A DNA stretch of 64,000 nt from Leadbetterella lacustris (GTDB taxonomy: Bacteria > Bacteroidota > Bacteroidia > Cytophagales > Spirosomataceae), in contig OZ248432.1 of assembly GCA_965234335.1 (NCBI GenBank), positions 43,744 through 107,743 on the forward strand, in the 5' to 3' direction. Positions 32,040-41,300 of the stretch are shown here, piece after piece; position 1 is the first letter of the stretch; each line of letters begins with the position of its first letter. The notes beneath the pieces were generated by a model. It ran no database searches and had not been told where the DNA came from. It saw only the letters and a program-made list of their open reading frames with translations. Both the position numbers and the translations under genes were made by a program.

Positions 32040-33720
32040 AAAAAATAAGTATATATTTTGGACAACTTCGTCAATTTTAATTGCATTACTGTGGCTTTTT
32101 CAATTTATTACTTCGGTTAACGTTCCATGGTGGGACGATTTTCATGGCATTATCCTTCCAGTATTTCATCTCTTTTCGAATATTCCTTTTTCGGAAAAGC
32201 TCAAGTTGTTCTTTTCCTTAAATAATGAACACCGGGTTGTTAATGACCGTTTTTTTTTACTCTTGACCTACTTAGTAACAGGCAAGTTTGAACTAAAATC
32301 GTTGGCCTTATTAGGCTTTCTAAACCTGATTGGAATATTTCTTTTAATTTTTAAAATAGCAAAACCTCTTGTTGGGCACCTACTCTTTTTACTGCCAATG
32401 CCGTTTTTGATTTTTCATGCTCAATATTACGAAAGCCTTCAATCTTTGATGGTTCCATTTCAAAATTTCTCGGTAATCTTCTACGTTTTTCTGACATTTT
32501 ATTTTTTGATATTTAAAAAACTAAATAGCTTATTACCAGCATTCATATTCTCTCTTCTAGCGATTTTTTCTCATGGAAATGGAATTTTGGCTTTCTTAAT
32601 AGGCATAATCATTCTTTTGGTAAACCAAAGAACCAAACACTTAATAATTTGGACTTTATTGTCTTTGGCAACAATTATCATTTATTTTTGGGGTTACGAG
32701 AAACCAGAGTGGAGCTCGGGTGTGTCGCCCGTTTCAGAGCCCCTAAAGGCATTAAGGTATGTTTTCGAATTTTTTGGTGCTTATTCACTAAATATCACTG
32801 ACCTTTCAACCACTGCAAAGCATTTATATTCAAATCTTATTTCCCAAGTCTTTGGCCTTTTTTTAGTTATAATTTTCTTAATTCTTTTTCTTGTCAAATA
32901 CCCTATTTTTTCAAAAGGTAGGAAAGAAGCCATTGCGAAATTGCGTCATTCAAAGGCAGATCAATTTATTATTTGTGTTTTTGGTTTTGTATTCGCTACG
33001 GGTCTTATGATTGGTATTTCAAGAACTGGATTTTCTATGTTGAGTAGATATACCATCAATTCGTCATTCATGGTCTTATCGGTATATCTTTTCTTGGTTT
33101 CAAACATATCTCATAAAAAAATCGTAGCCACAACAGCGAGCATCTTTACTTTTTCAATTTTGATTATCAGCTATTTCAATAATTTCGAAGTTGCCTTTTT
33201 CAATAAAAAGAATGCCATTTCTGATGGAATAAATTATCAAAAAACAGGAACTTGGTCAAATCAATACATTGATTCTGTGCATATAGCAAAGCTAAATCCA
33301 TTGTTACGAGAGCCTTTCAAAAGCAATAAGTATATTTTCCCAACATCAGTTTTAGACAACTATAATAACTTACAGACTGAAAGTTCAGTTGAAAAATTAA
33401 ATTTTGAAATAAATGATGGTATTTTAGAAATCTCTGGACAGCTATACGAACCGATTAAAGCTGCCGGTGGTGAAAATGGTATATATTTTTCATTAGAAAA
33501 TCAAGATTTACAATTCATTTTTCCAGCAATCCATCAAAAAAATAATTTAATGAAAAGTATTTTAACCCTAAAGTATTTTTCTGGATTTTACAGAACCATT
33601 TACCCGGTTAAACTTATACCAAAGGGTAAGTACAAAATTTACAAGATAGTGGTAAATGACGGTGAAGTTTTAAAATATGATTTGGGCCAAACATATGGCC
33701 CAAGTCCAATTATCATTTAA
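32032..33720 (+). CDS. Polytopic membrane protein, GT-C glycosyltransferase-like
   Basis: A 562-residue protein with about ten hydrophobic helices (from 8 to about 390) and a soluble C-terminal domain (about 400-562). The first extracytoplasmic loop has VPWWDDFHGI (about 31-40) and NNEHRVVNDR (about 64-73). An acidic pair plus a basic patch in loop 1 is the pattern of GT-C sugar transferases using polyprenyl-phosphate sugars. I do not recognise a named family. The ATG overlaps the end of ribF by 8 bp, an odd addition to that operon, and it overlaps the convergent pheA stop by 4 bp. Confidence 0.7.
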   Translation: MYKKNKYIFWTTSSILIALLWLFQFITSVNVPWWDDFHGIILPVFHLFSNIPFSEKLKLFFSLNNEHRVVNDRFFLLLTYLVTGKFELKSLALLGFLNLIGIFLLIFKIAKPLVGHLLFLLPMPFLIFHAQYYESLQSLMVPFQNFSVIFYVFLTFYFLIFKKLNSLLPAFIFSLLAIFSHGNGILAFLIGIIILLVNQRTKHLIIWTLLSLATIIIYFWGYEKPEWSSGVSPVSEPLKALRYVFEFFGAYSLNITDLSTTAKHLYSNLISQVFGLFLVIIFLILFLVKYPIFSKGRKEAIAKLRHSKADQFIICVFGFVFATGLMIGISRTGFSMLSRYTINSSFMVLSVYLFLVSNISHKKIVATTASIFTFSILIISYFNNFEVAFFNKKNAISDGINYQKTGTWSNQYIDSVHIAKLNPLLREPFKSNKYIFPTSVLDNYNNLQTESSVEKLNFEINDGILEISGQLYEPIKAAGGENGIYFSLENQDLQFIFPAIHQKNNLMKSILTLKYFSGFYRTIYPVKLIPKGKYKIYKIVVNDGEVLKYDLGQTYGPSPIII

Positions 33721-34790
33721 GTATTTCTTACATAACTACCTAGTATCTTAATGCTATCGTGGTGTTTTTCCAATACTTTTTGGAAATTCTCATCCTTGAA
33801 ATAACCCAAGAGTTCAATAAAAAACCAAAAATTGAAATCTTCATCTCCTTTGTATGGCCGGCTTTCAATTTTGGTTAAATTTATATTATAATCTTTAAAA
33901 TCTTGAAGGAAACTTGCCAAAACTCCGGCTTCGTCTGTGTGAGGCAGGCGAGCTATTAAGGTAGTTTTATCATTACCCGATGGCAAATTCTCAAATTTTT
34001 TAGAAAGTATAAAGAATCTTGTGCGATTATTACTATTATCTTCGATATTATGAAACAAAACGGGAATTCTAAACAACTTAGCGGCTATTTCGCTACAAAT
34101 AGCTGCAGCTTCTGGATCTTCAGCAGCTAATTTGGCTGCTTTCGAGGTAGATTCTACTTGAATTTCTTCAGGCTCATGTTGTTCAAAATATTTATTTAAA
34201 AATCCTCTGCACTGTCTAAAAGCTATGTCTTTTGAGTATATTCTTTTGATTTTGGCTGGATTTTCAGCTTCAGTGGCCAAACAAAAATGAACTGGAATCT
34301 TAAGTTCGGCCGCAATATTTACATTAGTTTCGTTGAGTAAATCAACAGTTTCGTAAACTATACCTTCTTGATTGTTCTCGATAGGCACAACTCCAAATCT
34401 AACACGCTCGGTTTCTACCGACTCAAACACAGATTTAATCGTTGGCAAAGTCATATACTCAGAAAGTGCCCCAAAGCGACTTTCCGCAGCCTGATGGGTA
34501 AAACTACCTTCTGGCCCAAGATATGCTATTCGTTCGGGAAGCTCAATATTACGAGCCGTAGCAAATATCTCGAGAAAAATTGCCTCAATGGCATCTTTTG
34601 AAAGCAAACCTTCGGATTGGCTGTTAAGCCTCTCAATGATTTGTTTTTCACGCTCTGGTCTATAAATAATCTCCTTTGATTTGTTTTTAATTTCCCCTAC
34701 TTTTTGAACCCAAAACATTCTTTTGTTTAAAAGCTGCAAAAGGTCATCGTCAATTTTATCAATTTCTTTCCTTACTTCGTCTAAAGTCAC
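33717..34790 (-). CDS. pheA: Chorismate mutase / prephenate dehydratase
   Basis: This enzyme leads from chorismate to phenylpyruvate in phenylalanine synthesis. The 357-residue protein has an N-terminal AroQ chorismate mutase domain (about 1-85, VRKEIDKIDDDLLQLLNKR), then a prephenate dehydratase domain (about 90-265, YLGPEGSFTHQAA and the NNRTRFFIL motif). A C-terminal ACT domain (about 275-357) carries the ESRPYKG phenylalanine-binding motif, so feedback inhibition is expected. It follows parE on the minus strand with an 11-bp gap. Confidence 0.95.
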   Translation of the reverse strand: MTLDEVRKEIDKIDDDLLQLLNKRMFWVQKVGEIKNKSKEIIYRPEREKQIIERLNSQSEGLLSKDAIEAIFLEIFATARNIELPERIAYLGPEGSFTHQAAESRFGALSEYMTLPTIKSVFESVETERVRFGVVPIENNQEGIVYETVDLLNETNVNIAAELKIPVHFCLATEAENPAKIKRIYSKDIAFRQCRGFLNKYFEQHEPEEIQVESTSKAAKLAAEDPEAAAICSEIAAKLFRIPVLFHNIEDNSNNRTRFFILSKKFENLPSGNDKTTLIARLPHTDEAGVLASFLQDFKDYNINLTKIESRPYKGDEDFNFWFFIELLGYFKDENFQKVLEKHHDSIKILGSYVRNT

Positions 34791-34801
34791 TATTATATTT
34801 T

Positions 34802-36685
34802 TTAGTCTTCTATGATCAATTCTTTTTCTTCCAAAATATCCTGTTCAATAATTAAGTTATCGATGATAAAAACTTGTCGTTCAGGCGTGTTTTTCCCCAT
34901 GTAGTATCCCAATATCTTAGGGATTGATGATTCCTTCTCGAAAATCACGGGATCTAGCTTAATTTCTTTACCGATAAATGCCTCAAACTCGTGCGGAGAT
35001 ATTTCACCTAAACCTTTGAATCGGGTAATTTCTGGCTTTCCTCCTAACTTATTGATAGCAGCCTGCTTTTCTTCATCGTTATAACAATAAAAGGTCTCTT
35101 TCTTATTTCTAACCCTAAAAAGGGGTGTCTGTAAAATATACAAATGCCCTTCCCTAACAACATCTGGGAAAAACTGGAGAAAGAATGTCAAAAGCAACAA
35201 TCTGATGTGCGAACCATCCACGTCAGCATCAGTGGCTATAATTACCTGATTGTACCTTAAGGTTTCTATGCCATTTTCTATATCTAATGCATGCTGTAAA
35301 AGATTAAACTCTTCATTTTCGTATACCACCTTTTTGCTCAATCCGTAACAGTTAAGAGGTTTACCTCGCAAGCTAAAGACCGCCTGAGTTTCAGGATTTC
35401 TTGCCTTTGTAATCGAACCACTAGCAGAATCTCCTTCAGTGATAAAGAGCATCGTATCCAATCGACCTTCAAATTTCTCATCGGGTAAGTGAAATCTACA
35501 ATCTCTAAGCTTTTTATTATGAAGATTCGCTTTTTTAGCTCTCTCATTTGCAATTTTCTTTACACCTGCCAGTTCTTTACGCTCCCTTTCTGACTGCTCC
35601 ACACGCTTTTTTAAGGCGTCTTTAACCTCAGGGTGCATGTGCAAGAAATTATCGAGATGCTCTTTTATGAAATCATTGACGAAAGTCCTTACCGTGGGAG
35701 CGTTATCTTCTAAGGAAATATTAGTAGAACCTAGTTTGGTTTTGGTTTGAGATTCGAAAACGGGTTCTTGAATTCGAACCGAAACTGCCCCAATAATAGA
35801 CTGGCGAATGTCTTCAGGGGCATAATCCTTGTTAAAATGATCACGAACGGTCTTTACAATTGCCTCTTTGAACGCAGAAAGGTGAGTTCCTCCCTGTGTT
35901 GTATTTTGACCGTTTACAAACGAGTAATATTCTTCGCCATATTGGTTACCATGTGTTAAAGCAATTTCAATATCTGGCCCTTTCAAATGAATAATGTTGT
36001 ATCGCAGCGTTGACTCGTTGGTTTTTCTGAGCAATAAATCCAATAAACCGTTTTGAGAAATATACTTTTTCCTATTAAAATTCAATGCCAATCCGGCATT
36101 TAGATAACAGTAATTCCAAATCATATTTTCGACATAATGTGGAATAAAATGATAGTTTTTGAAGACGGTACTATCAGGTATAAACTCCACGTAAGTACCA
36201 TTTTTTTCGGAAGTGAGCTCTACAGGAGACTCTTCCATTAACTCACCTCGTTCGAAAACAGCCTTTTTACACTCCCCTTCTCTATAAGAAATAACCTTGA
36301 AATAGGACGAAAGAGCGTTTACAGCCTTAGTTCCCACACCATTAAGGCCAACCGACTTCTGAAAGGCCTTACTGTCATATTTGGCACCTGTATTGATTTT
36401 TGAAACCACATCGACCACTTTGCCGAGCGGAATACCACGACCATGATCTCTGACGGTCACTTTACCTTCATCTATGCCGATTTCTATTGATTTGCCATTA
36501 CCCATCGCATACTCATCAATACAATTGTCCATCACCTCTTTTAGCAAAACATATATACCGTCGTCTGGTGAGGTACCATCGCCAAGTTTTCCAATGTACA
36601 TTCCAGGTCGTAAACGAATATGCTCCTTCCAGTCTAAAGATTTAATACTGTCTTCGTCATATAGCACTTTACTTTCTTCTGACAT
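34802..36685 (-). CDS. parE: Type IIA topoisomerase subunit B, ParE-like
   Basis: A 627-residue ATPase subunit of topoisomerase IV. The GHKL ATPase domain has RPGMYIGKLGDGTS, DNCIDEY (about 51-57) and GRGIP. The transducer domain follows. The Toprim domain has EGDSASGS (about 414-421) and DADVDGSHIRLLLLTFF. Length and lack of a GyrB-type insertion favour ParE over GyrB. A ParC partner is not in the window. It is divergent from the polysaccharide locus and followed closely by pheA. Confidence 0.92.
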   Translation of the reverse strand: MSEESKVLYDEDSIKSLDWKEHIRLRPGMYIGKLGDGTSPDDGIYVLLKEVMDNCIDEYAMGNGKSIEIGIDEGKVTVRDHGRGIPLGKVVDVVSKINTGAKYDSKAFQKSVGLNGVGTKAVNALSSYFKVISYREGECKKAVFERGELMEESPVELTSEKNGTYVEFIPDSTVFKNYHFIPHYVENMIWNYCYLNAGLALNFNRKKYISQNGLLDLLLRKTNESTLRYNIIHLKGPDIEIALTHGNQYGEEYYSFVNGQNTTQGGTHLSAFKEAIVKTVRDHFNKDYAPEDIRQSIIGAVSVRIQEPVFESQTKTKLGSTNISLEDNAPTVRTFVNDFIKEHLDNFLHMHPEVKDALKKRVEQSERERKELAGVKKIANERAKKANLHNKKLRDCRFHLPDEKFEGRLDTMLFITEGDSASGSITKARNPETQAVFSLRGKPLNCYGLSKKVVYENEEFNLLQHALDIENGIETLRYNQVIIATDADVDGSHIRLLLLTFFLQFFPDVVREGHLYILQTPLFRVRNKKETFYCYNDEEKQAAINKLGGKPEITRFKGLGEISPHEFEAFIGKEIKLDPVIFEKESSIPKILGYYMGKNTPERQVFIIDNLIIEQDILEEKELIIED

Positions 36686-36794
36686 AATTTTTTTTTTATA
36701 TATGAGGTTAAGACCAATTTGATTTTTAACTTTGCAATTAAAAGTACTTTTTAAAATAAAGACTTTTTAATTTAATTAACCAAAAATCTTCTGC

Positions 36795-36802
36795 TAATTT
36801 TG
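36795..36802 (+). promoter_or_regulatory. Putative -7 element heading the polysaccharide locus
   Basis: TAATTTTG matches TAnnTTTG, 42 bp before the ATG at 36845. A TTTA at 36771 with 20-bp spacing could be the -33 element. It is the only promoter candidate I see for the wza-wzz-wzm-wzt run. Confidence 0.45.
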
Positions 36803-36844
36803 CGTTTTATATAGCAAAACATAGAAAGAGCAAATTTTTAATTT

Positions 36845-39343
36845 ATGAAATCTCCCAAATTTAGGAAGACAAATCGAATAGCAAAAGCACTCGTATTAAT
36901 ATTAATACAATTTGCTATAAAAAACACCATTTTTGCCCAAATTCTACCGGCACTTCAGATTCCCACTACCGTTCCTACCACCACAGCACCAACCGCCACA
37001 AAAGAGAAAACTCCTACTAACAACAGAACAAATGCGGTAAACAGGACACCAATAAATGACCCCACTAATACTCGTGAAATAGAGCTAGCTCCAACCGACC
37101 AAAAAGCCATTGAAGCGGAAGAAAAACAACGTATTGAAAAAGAAACTGAACTAGCAGCTGATTTACAAAAGAGTAAAATAATCAAAAGGACTTTTGGTAG
37201 TTCTATTTTTACAAATTCAAAGTTTGACCCAACCGCCACAGTTAATGTATCTACACCAAATAACTACGTTTTGGGACCTGGCGACAAGATTGTAATGGAT
37301 ATATATGGTTATTCTCAGTTTAAACAAACTGCAACCGTAAACCCAGACGGTTTTATAGTGTTAGAAAAGGCTGGAGTGGTGAACGTATCTGGTTTAAACA
37401 TAGAAGAAGCCGAGAGAAAAATAAAAAATGCTTTCTCAAAAATATTTTTAGGACTTAACGGAGGCAGTGGCTATCCTGCTAATACATTTCTAAAGATTTC
37501 ATTGACAGGCTATAGAATGATCAAAGTTAAAATTACTGGCGAGGTAGTTGCCCCAGGTACTTACACCGTTACGTCATTTACTAGCTTGCTAAATGCACTT
37601 TACGCATGTGGAGGCCCTAATGACATCGGTACATACAGAGATATAAAACTAGTTAGAAGTAATAGAATAGTAAGCACTTTAGACCTGTATGATGTGATAA
37701 CCAAAGGTTTTTCGAAGGGCGATATGCTACTCAAAGACCAAGATATAATTCAGGTTGGGCCTTATGTTTCGAGAATTGCGATAGAAGGTAACTTAAAGAG
37801 AAAGGGATTGTTTGAAGTCCTTCCAAATGAAAGTCTGAGTGCAGTGATTAACTATGCGGGTGGTTTTGACCAATATGCCTACTCGGAAAGAGTAAAAATT
37901 TACAGAAATACTTCAAAAGAAAAACGCATAATTGATATTAAAAATGAAGACTTTAAGTCGAGTCAAGTGTACAGTGGAGACTCTATTGTGGTGGAAAAAC
38001 TACTTGAACGTTTTGAAAACTTGATATCTATTCAAGGGGCCATTTATCGTCCGGGGGAATACTCTTTAGACAATAATCCTACTTTGTTGGCTTTAATTAA
38101 TTCGGCAGAGGGCTTAAGAGAAGAGTCTCTTCAAGGAAGAATAAATATTATCAGAACCAATGACGATTTGTCAATTTCTAATATTACTGTAAACCTTTTT
38201 GATATAAAAAGTGGTAGAAGTACTGACCAAACGTTAAAAAGAATGGACAAGGTGATTATACCAAGTATTTTTGACTTGACCGAGACGTCTTTTGTAAAAA
38301 TACAAGGTGCTATAAACAACCCAGATGCACTTTTAGGGGTGCAAGTGCCTTATATAAAAGAAATGACCATTCAAGATTTGATAGTGAAAGTAGGTGGCCT
38401 TACAGAAGCTGCATCTTTATCGAAAATTGAGATTGTTAGAAGGAAGAGAAATGTTGATGCCAAGCAAATAGATGCTCAAATATCTGACATAATAGAATTT
38501 GAGATTCGCTCTGACTTGAATTTCGACTCAAAAAGCGAAAGTGTAAAACTTTTGCCTTATGACGAAGTTTTCGTGAGAACTTCTCCAAACTATGAAAAAC
38601 AAAACTTTGCAACTACCAAAGGTGAAGTGATTTATCCGGGTATTTATGGTATCAAATATAAGGACGAAAAAATATCTGACTTGATCTCTAGAGCTGGAGG
38701 ATTGTCACCACAGGCTTACATAAAAGGTGCCACTATGGTAAGAAAAACCTTGATAAGTGATTTCCAAAAAACCCAAAGAGATGAAGTTCTGAATAATCTA
38801 AATATCAATGTAAAAGTTAAAACAGTTACTGAAAACTTGAATGAAGAGGAGCCTGAACTCACCAAGGAAGGTGAGGTTTTGAATAATTTGATAACTGAAT
38901 CTGTTGGAATAGATTTAGAAAAGATTTTGAAAAACCCGGGTTCAGTTGAAGACTTGATTTTACAAGACGGTGACGAAATTAACATACCAAAAAAACTACA
39001 AACAGTGAGAATAGAAGGTGAAGTACTTTATCCTACCACGGTAAAATACCACCCAGACTTAAATTTTATTGATTATGTTTCCAAATCTGGTGGTTTTACA
39101 AAAAAATCTTCAAGAGGCAAAGCGTTTATTATTTATCCGAATGGCTCAGTTGATAGAACAAGGAAATTCGTTTTCGTTAAAATTCACCCGAAGGTAGAGC
39201 CAGGTAGTGAAATAATTATTCCTGGAAAAACCGAAAATACGCAAGCTCAGCTAGCACAATTCGGGGGTATTATAGGCACATTGGGTGGAACTTTGACAGC
39301 CATTGTTTCTATATTTGGCCTTTTAAAACTTAACCAAAATTAA
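36845..39343 (+). CDS. SLBB-domain polysaccharide export outer-membrane protein (Wza-like)
   Basis: An 832-residue protein: signal peptide (about 1-32, no lipobox), a Thr/Pro-rich low-complexity stretch (about 38-75), a poly-export domain (about 135-205, starting NNYVLGPGDKI), then at least five SLBB-type beta-grasp repeats, each opening with a V-x-I-x-G-E/A pattern. A C-terminal hydrophobic helix (about 805-826) probably spans the outer membrane. It should form the translocon for capsule or exopolysaccharide. It is more than twice the length of E. coli Wza (about 380 residues) because of the extra SLBB repeats, a layout common in Bacteroidota. It heads the export operon. Confidence 0.9.
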   Translation: MKSPKFRKTNRIAKALVLILIQFAIKNTIFAQILPALQIPTTVPTTTAPTATKEKTPTNNRTNAVNRTPINDPTNTREIELAPTDQKAIEAEEKQRIEKETELAADLQKSKIIKRTFGSSIFTNSKFDPTATVNVSTPNNYVLGPGDKIVMDIYGYSQFKQTATVNPDGFIVLEKAGVVNVSGLNIEEAERKIKNAFSKIFLGLNGGSGYPANTFLKISLTGYRMIKVKITGEVVAPGTYTVTSFTSLLNALYACGGPNDIGTYRDIKLVRSNRIVSTLDLYDVITKGFSKGDMLLKDQDIIQVGPYVSRIAIEGNLKRKGLFEVLPNESLSAVINYAGGFDQYAYSERVKIYRNTSKEKRIIDIKNEDFKSSQVYSGDSIVVEKLLERFENLISIQGAIYRPGEYSLDNNPTLLALINSAEGLREESLQGRINIIRTNDDLSISNITVNLFDIKSGRSTDQTLKRMDKVIIPSIFDLTETSFVKIQGAINNPDALLGVQVPYIKEMTIQDLIVKVGGLTEAASLSKIEIVRRKRNVDAKQIDAQISDIIEFEIRSDLNFDSKSESVKLLPYDEVFVRTSPNYEKQNFATTKGEVIYPGIYGIKYKDEKISDLISRAGGLSPQAYIKGATMVRKTLISDFQKTQRDEVLNNLNINVKVKTVTENLNEEEPELTKEGEVLNNLITESVGIDLEKILKNPGSVEDLILQDGDEINIPKKLQTVRIEGEVLYPTTVKYHPDLNFIDYVSKSGGFTKKSSRGKAFIIYPNGSVDRTRKFVFVKIHPKVEPGSEIIIPGKTENTQAQLAQFGGIIGTLGGTLTAIVSIFGLLKLNQN

Positions 39344-39345
39344 GA

Positions 39346-40437
39346 ATGAATCAAAATATTAAAGACGACCAAGTATCAACCAGAGAGTTTTTTTTATCAG
39401 TTTTTAAGTATTTCAAATTCTTGGGTAAGAACTGGCAGATTCTTTTAGTGGCCCTCATTGCTGGCTCAATCTATGATACTATCAACAATACTTTCTTAGA
39501 CTCAGAAGACACTTACAGCGGACAGACCACCTTTCATCTAGAATTGGAAGGTGGTGGAGCCCAAAACCAATTGGGCGGATTTGCCTCGGCATTCGGACTG
39601 CCTGGTGTTGGCACACAGCAACAAGGTGGAAGCTTATTGGCGTCCTCAAATTTTGAGGCTATTATACTTTCACTAAATGTATTTCAGAATGCCTTCATGA
39701 GAGAAGTAAAAATTGGTAACAGAACAGACTTATTTATAAATTACTTTATTGACAGTAGTGATATCAAAAGAAATGAATGGGCAGGAAGTCTAATAAAGCC
39801 TGTCTCTCCATTTGCTAATTATAAATTTAAAAAGAAACATGTTTCAGAATTTACGCCTTACGAAAATCAAATACTTTCCGACGTTTATACTAAAATATAC
39901 AATTTTACACGTGTAGAGCCTGATGAAAACTCAAGTTTGATAAGTATATTTGCCACCACAACAAATGAGCAACTAACAAAAAACTGGATAGAAATTTTGA
40001 TGGCTAGCACTGAGGAGTTTTACAAAGAAATGAAGACCAAAAAGACCAAACAGATACTAAAAATTCAAGAAGGTCGTCTTGATAGCCTTGCTTATGCCAT
40101 GAAAAACAATGACAAGAGAATTGCACGATTGACTTTCGATAATCCTAACGTAGTGGATCCGTCAGGAATTATGAAGCAACAACAAATAAGCCGCGACAAC
40201 ACTTATTTGACAAATCAATATTATACTCAACTAGCAAACGTGGAAGGCTTAAATAGATTAATCATAGAACAGACCCCTATTTTCACCGTCTTAGAACCTG
40301 TAAGGTTACCTTTGTCGGTTATAAAGAAAACGGGATTAAGCACTCGACTAAGCGGTTTAATTGCCTTGGCAGCAATGGTTCTGATTATTACCGTACGCAA
40401 AACTTATCTCGAGGTCATGACTGAAAATAGCAATTGA
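39346..40437 (+). CDS. Wzz-like polysaccharide co-polymerase / chain-length determinant
   Basis: A 363-residue inner-membrane protein with one helix near the N-terminus (about 30-48, WQILLVALIAGSIYDTI), a long periplasmic coiled region and a C-terminal helix (about 333-352). The Wzz/PCP pattern includes the late Pro-rich segment VLEPVRLPLS just before the second helix. No tyrosine-kinase domain is fused. Such proteins set glycan chain length and bridge to the Wza channel. It follows the wza-like gene after 2 bp. Confidence 0.87.
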   Translation: MNQNIKDDQVSTREFFLSVFKYFKFLGKNWQILLVALIAGSIYDTINNTFLDSEDTYSGQTTFHLELEGGGAQNQLGGFASAFGLPGVGTQQQGGSLLASSNFEAIILSLNVFQNAFMREVKIGNRTDLFINYFIDSSDIKRNEWAGSLIKPVSPFANYKFKKKHVSEFTPYENQILSDVYTKIYNFTRVEPDENSSLISIFATTTNEQLTKNWIEILMASTEEFYKEMKTKKTKQILKIQEGRLDSLAYAMKNNDKRIARLTFDNPNVVDPSGIMKQQQISRDNTYLTNQYYTQLANVEGLNRLIIEQTPIFTVLEPVRLPLSVIKKTGLSTRLSGLIALAAMVLIITVRKTYLEVMTENSN

Positions 40438-40447
40438 AATATATTTT

Positions 40448-41287
40448 ATGAATTCAAGAGAGCGAATAATAACCGCAAAAAAATCCATCACTGACTATCT
40501 GAAAGAAATCTGGAGTTTTAAAGAACTATTCTGGATATTGGCCAAAAGAGATATTTTGGTCAAATACAAACAAACTGTTTTGGGGATTGGTTGGAGTGTT
40601 ATCAGGCCCTTAATTACCATGATTGTAATGGCCTTTGCGTTTGGTAAAATAGGCAAATTAGATACAAATACTGCTATTCCTTTTACCCTAGTGGTGGCTC
40701 CAGGAGTTATTGTCTGGCTATTTTTCTCTCAATCTTTGCAAGCATTAAGCCAGAGTATTGTGATTAATTCAAACCTCGTTTCTAAAGTTTATTTCCCAAG
40801 ATTGATCATACCACTTTCTACCATATTTCTTGGCTTGGTAGATGTCCTGATTTCGACAATACTGTTTTTTATAATTTGCGTTTGGTATCAATTCTTACCT
40901 GATTGGAAATTATTCTTGGTCCCTGTATTTATACTAATGACTTTTCTTGCTGCCTTTGGCATTGGCCTAATTTCGGCGGTACTAAATGTCAAATTTAGAG
41001 ATATTGGGCAAATTATCCCTTTCGTCATACAGTTCGGCTATTTCATATCGCCAGTTGGTTATCTCACCGAAAGTGTTCGTTCGACAGGTCAGCCTTGGTT
41101 CTACAAACTATTTGTTCTTAATCCAGTTACAGGTTGTATCGATGCCTTAAGATGGTGTATGCTCAATGACTTCGCTGATTTTAACTGGGACAGTTTTGTA
41201 CCATTGGTGATTTTCATAATCGTTACATTTTTCTATTCCATTAGATTTTTCCGTAAACACGAAAACTCTTTTGTTGACCATATTTAA
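40448..41287 (+). CDS. wzm: ABC-2 polysaccharide export permease (Wzm-like)
   Basis: A 279-residue permease with six membrane helices. The N-terminal amphipathic LKEIWSFKELFWILAKRDILVKYKQT region (about 19-43) and GIGWSVIRPLI are typical of O-antigen and teichoic acid exporters of the TagG/Wzm family. It should move lipid-linked polysaccharide across the inner membrane with the next gene's ATPase. It is adjacent to that gene and downstream of the wza/wzz pair. Confidence 0.92.
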   Translation: MNSRERIITAKKSITDYLKEIWSFKELFWILAKRDILVKYKQTVLGIGWSVIRPLITMIVMAFAFGKIGKLDTNTAIPFTLVVAPGVIVWLFFSQSLQALSQSIVINSNLVSKVYFPRLIIPLSTIFLGLVDVLISTILFFIICVWYQFLPDWKLFLVPVFILMTFLAAFGIGLISAVLNVKFRDIGQIIPFVIQFGYFISPVGYLTESVRSTGQPWFYKLFVLNPVTGCIDALRWCMLNDFADFNWDSFVPLVIFIIVTFFYSIRFFRKHENSFVDHI

Positions 41288-41300
41288 TTAGTTTAAATCA

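Noticed and set aside
32032..33720. Wzy O-antigen polymerase
   Set aside because: The helix count is near, but the loop 1 acidic motif fits GT-C better and it lies in the ribF operon, outside the glycan locus.
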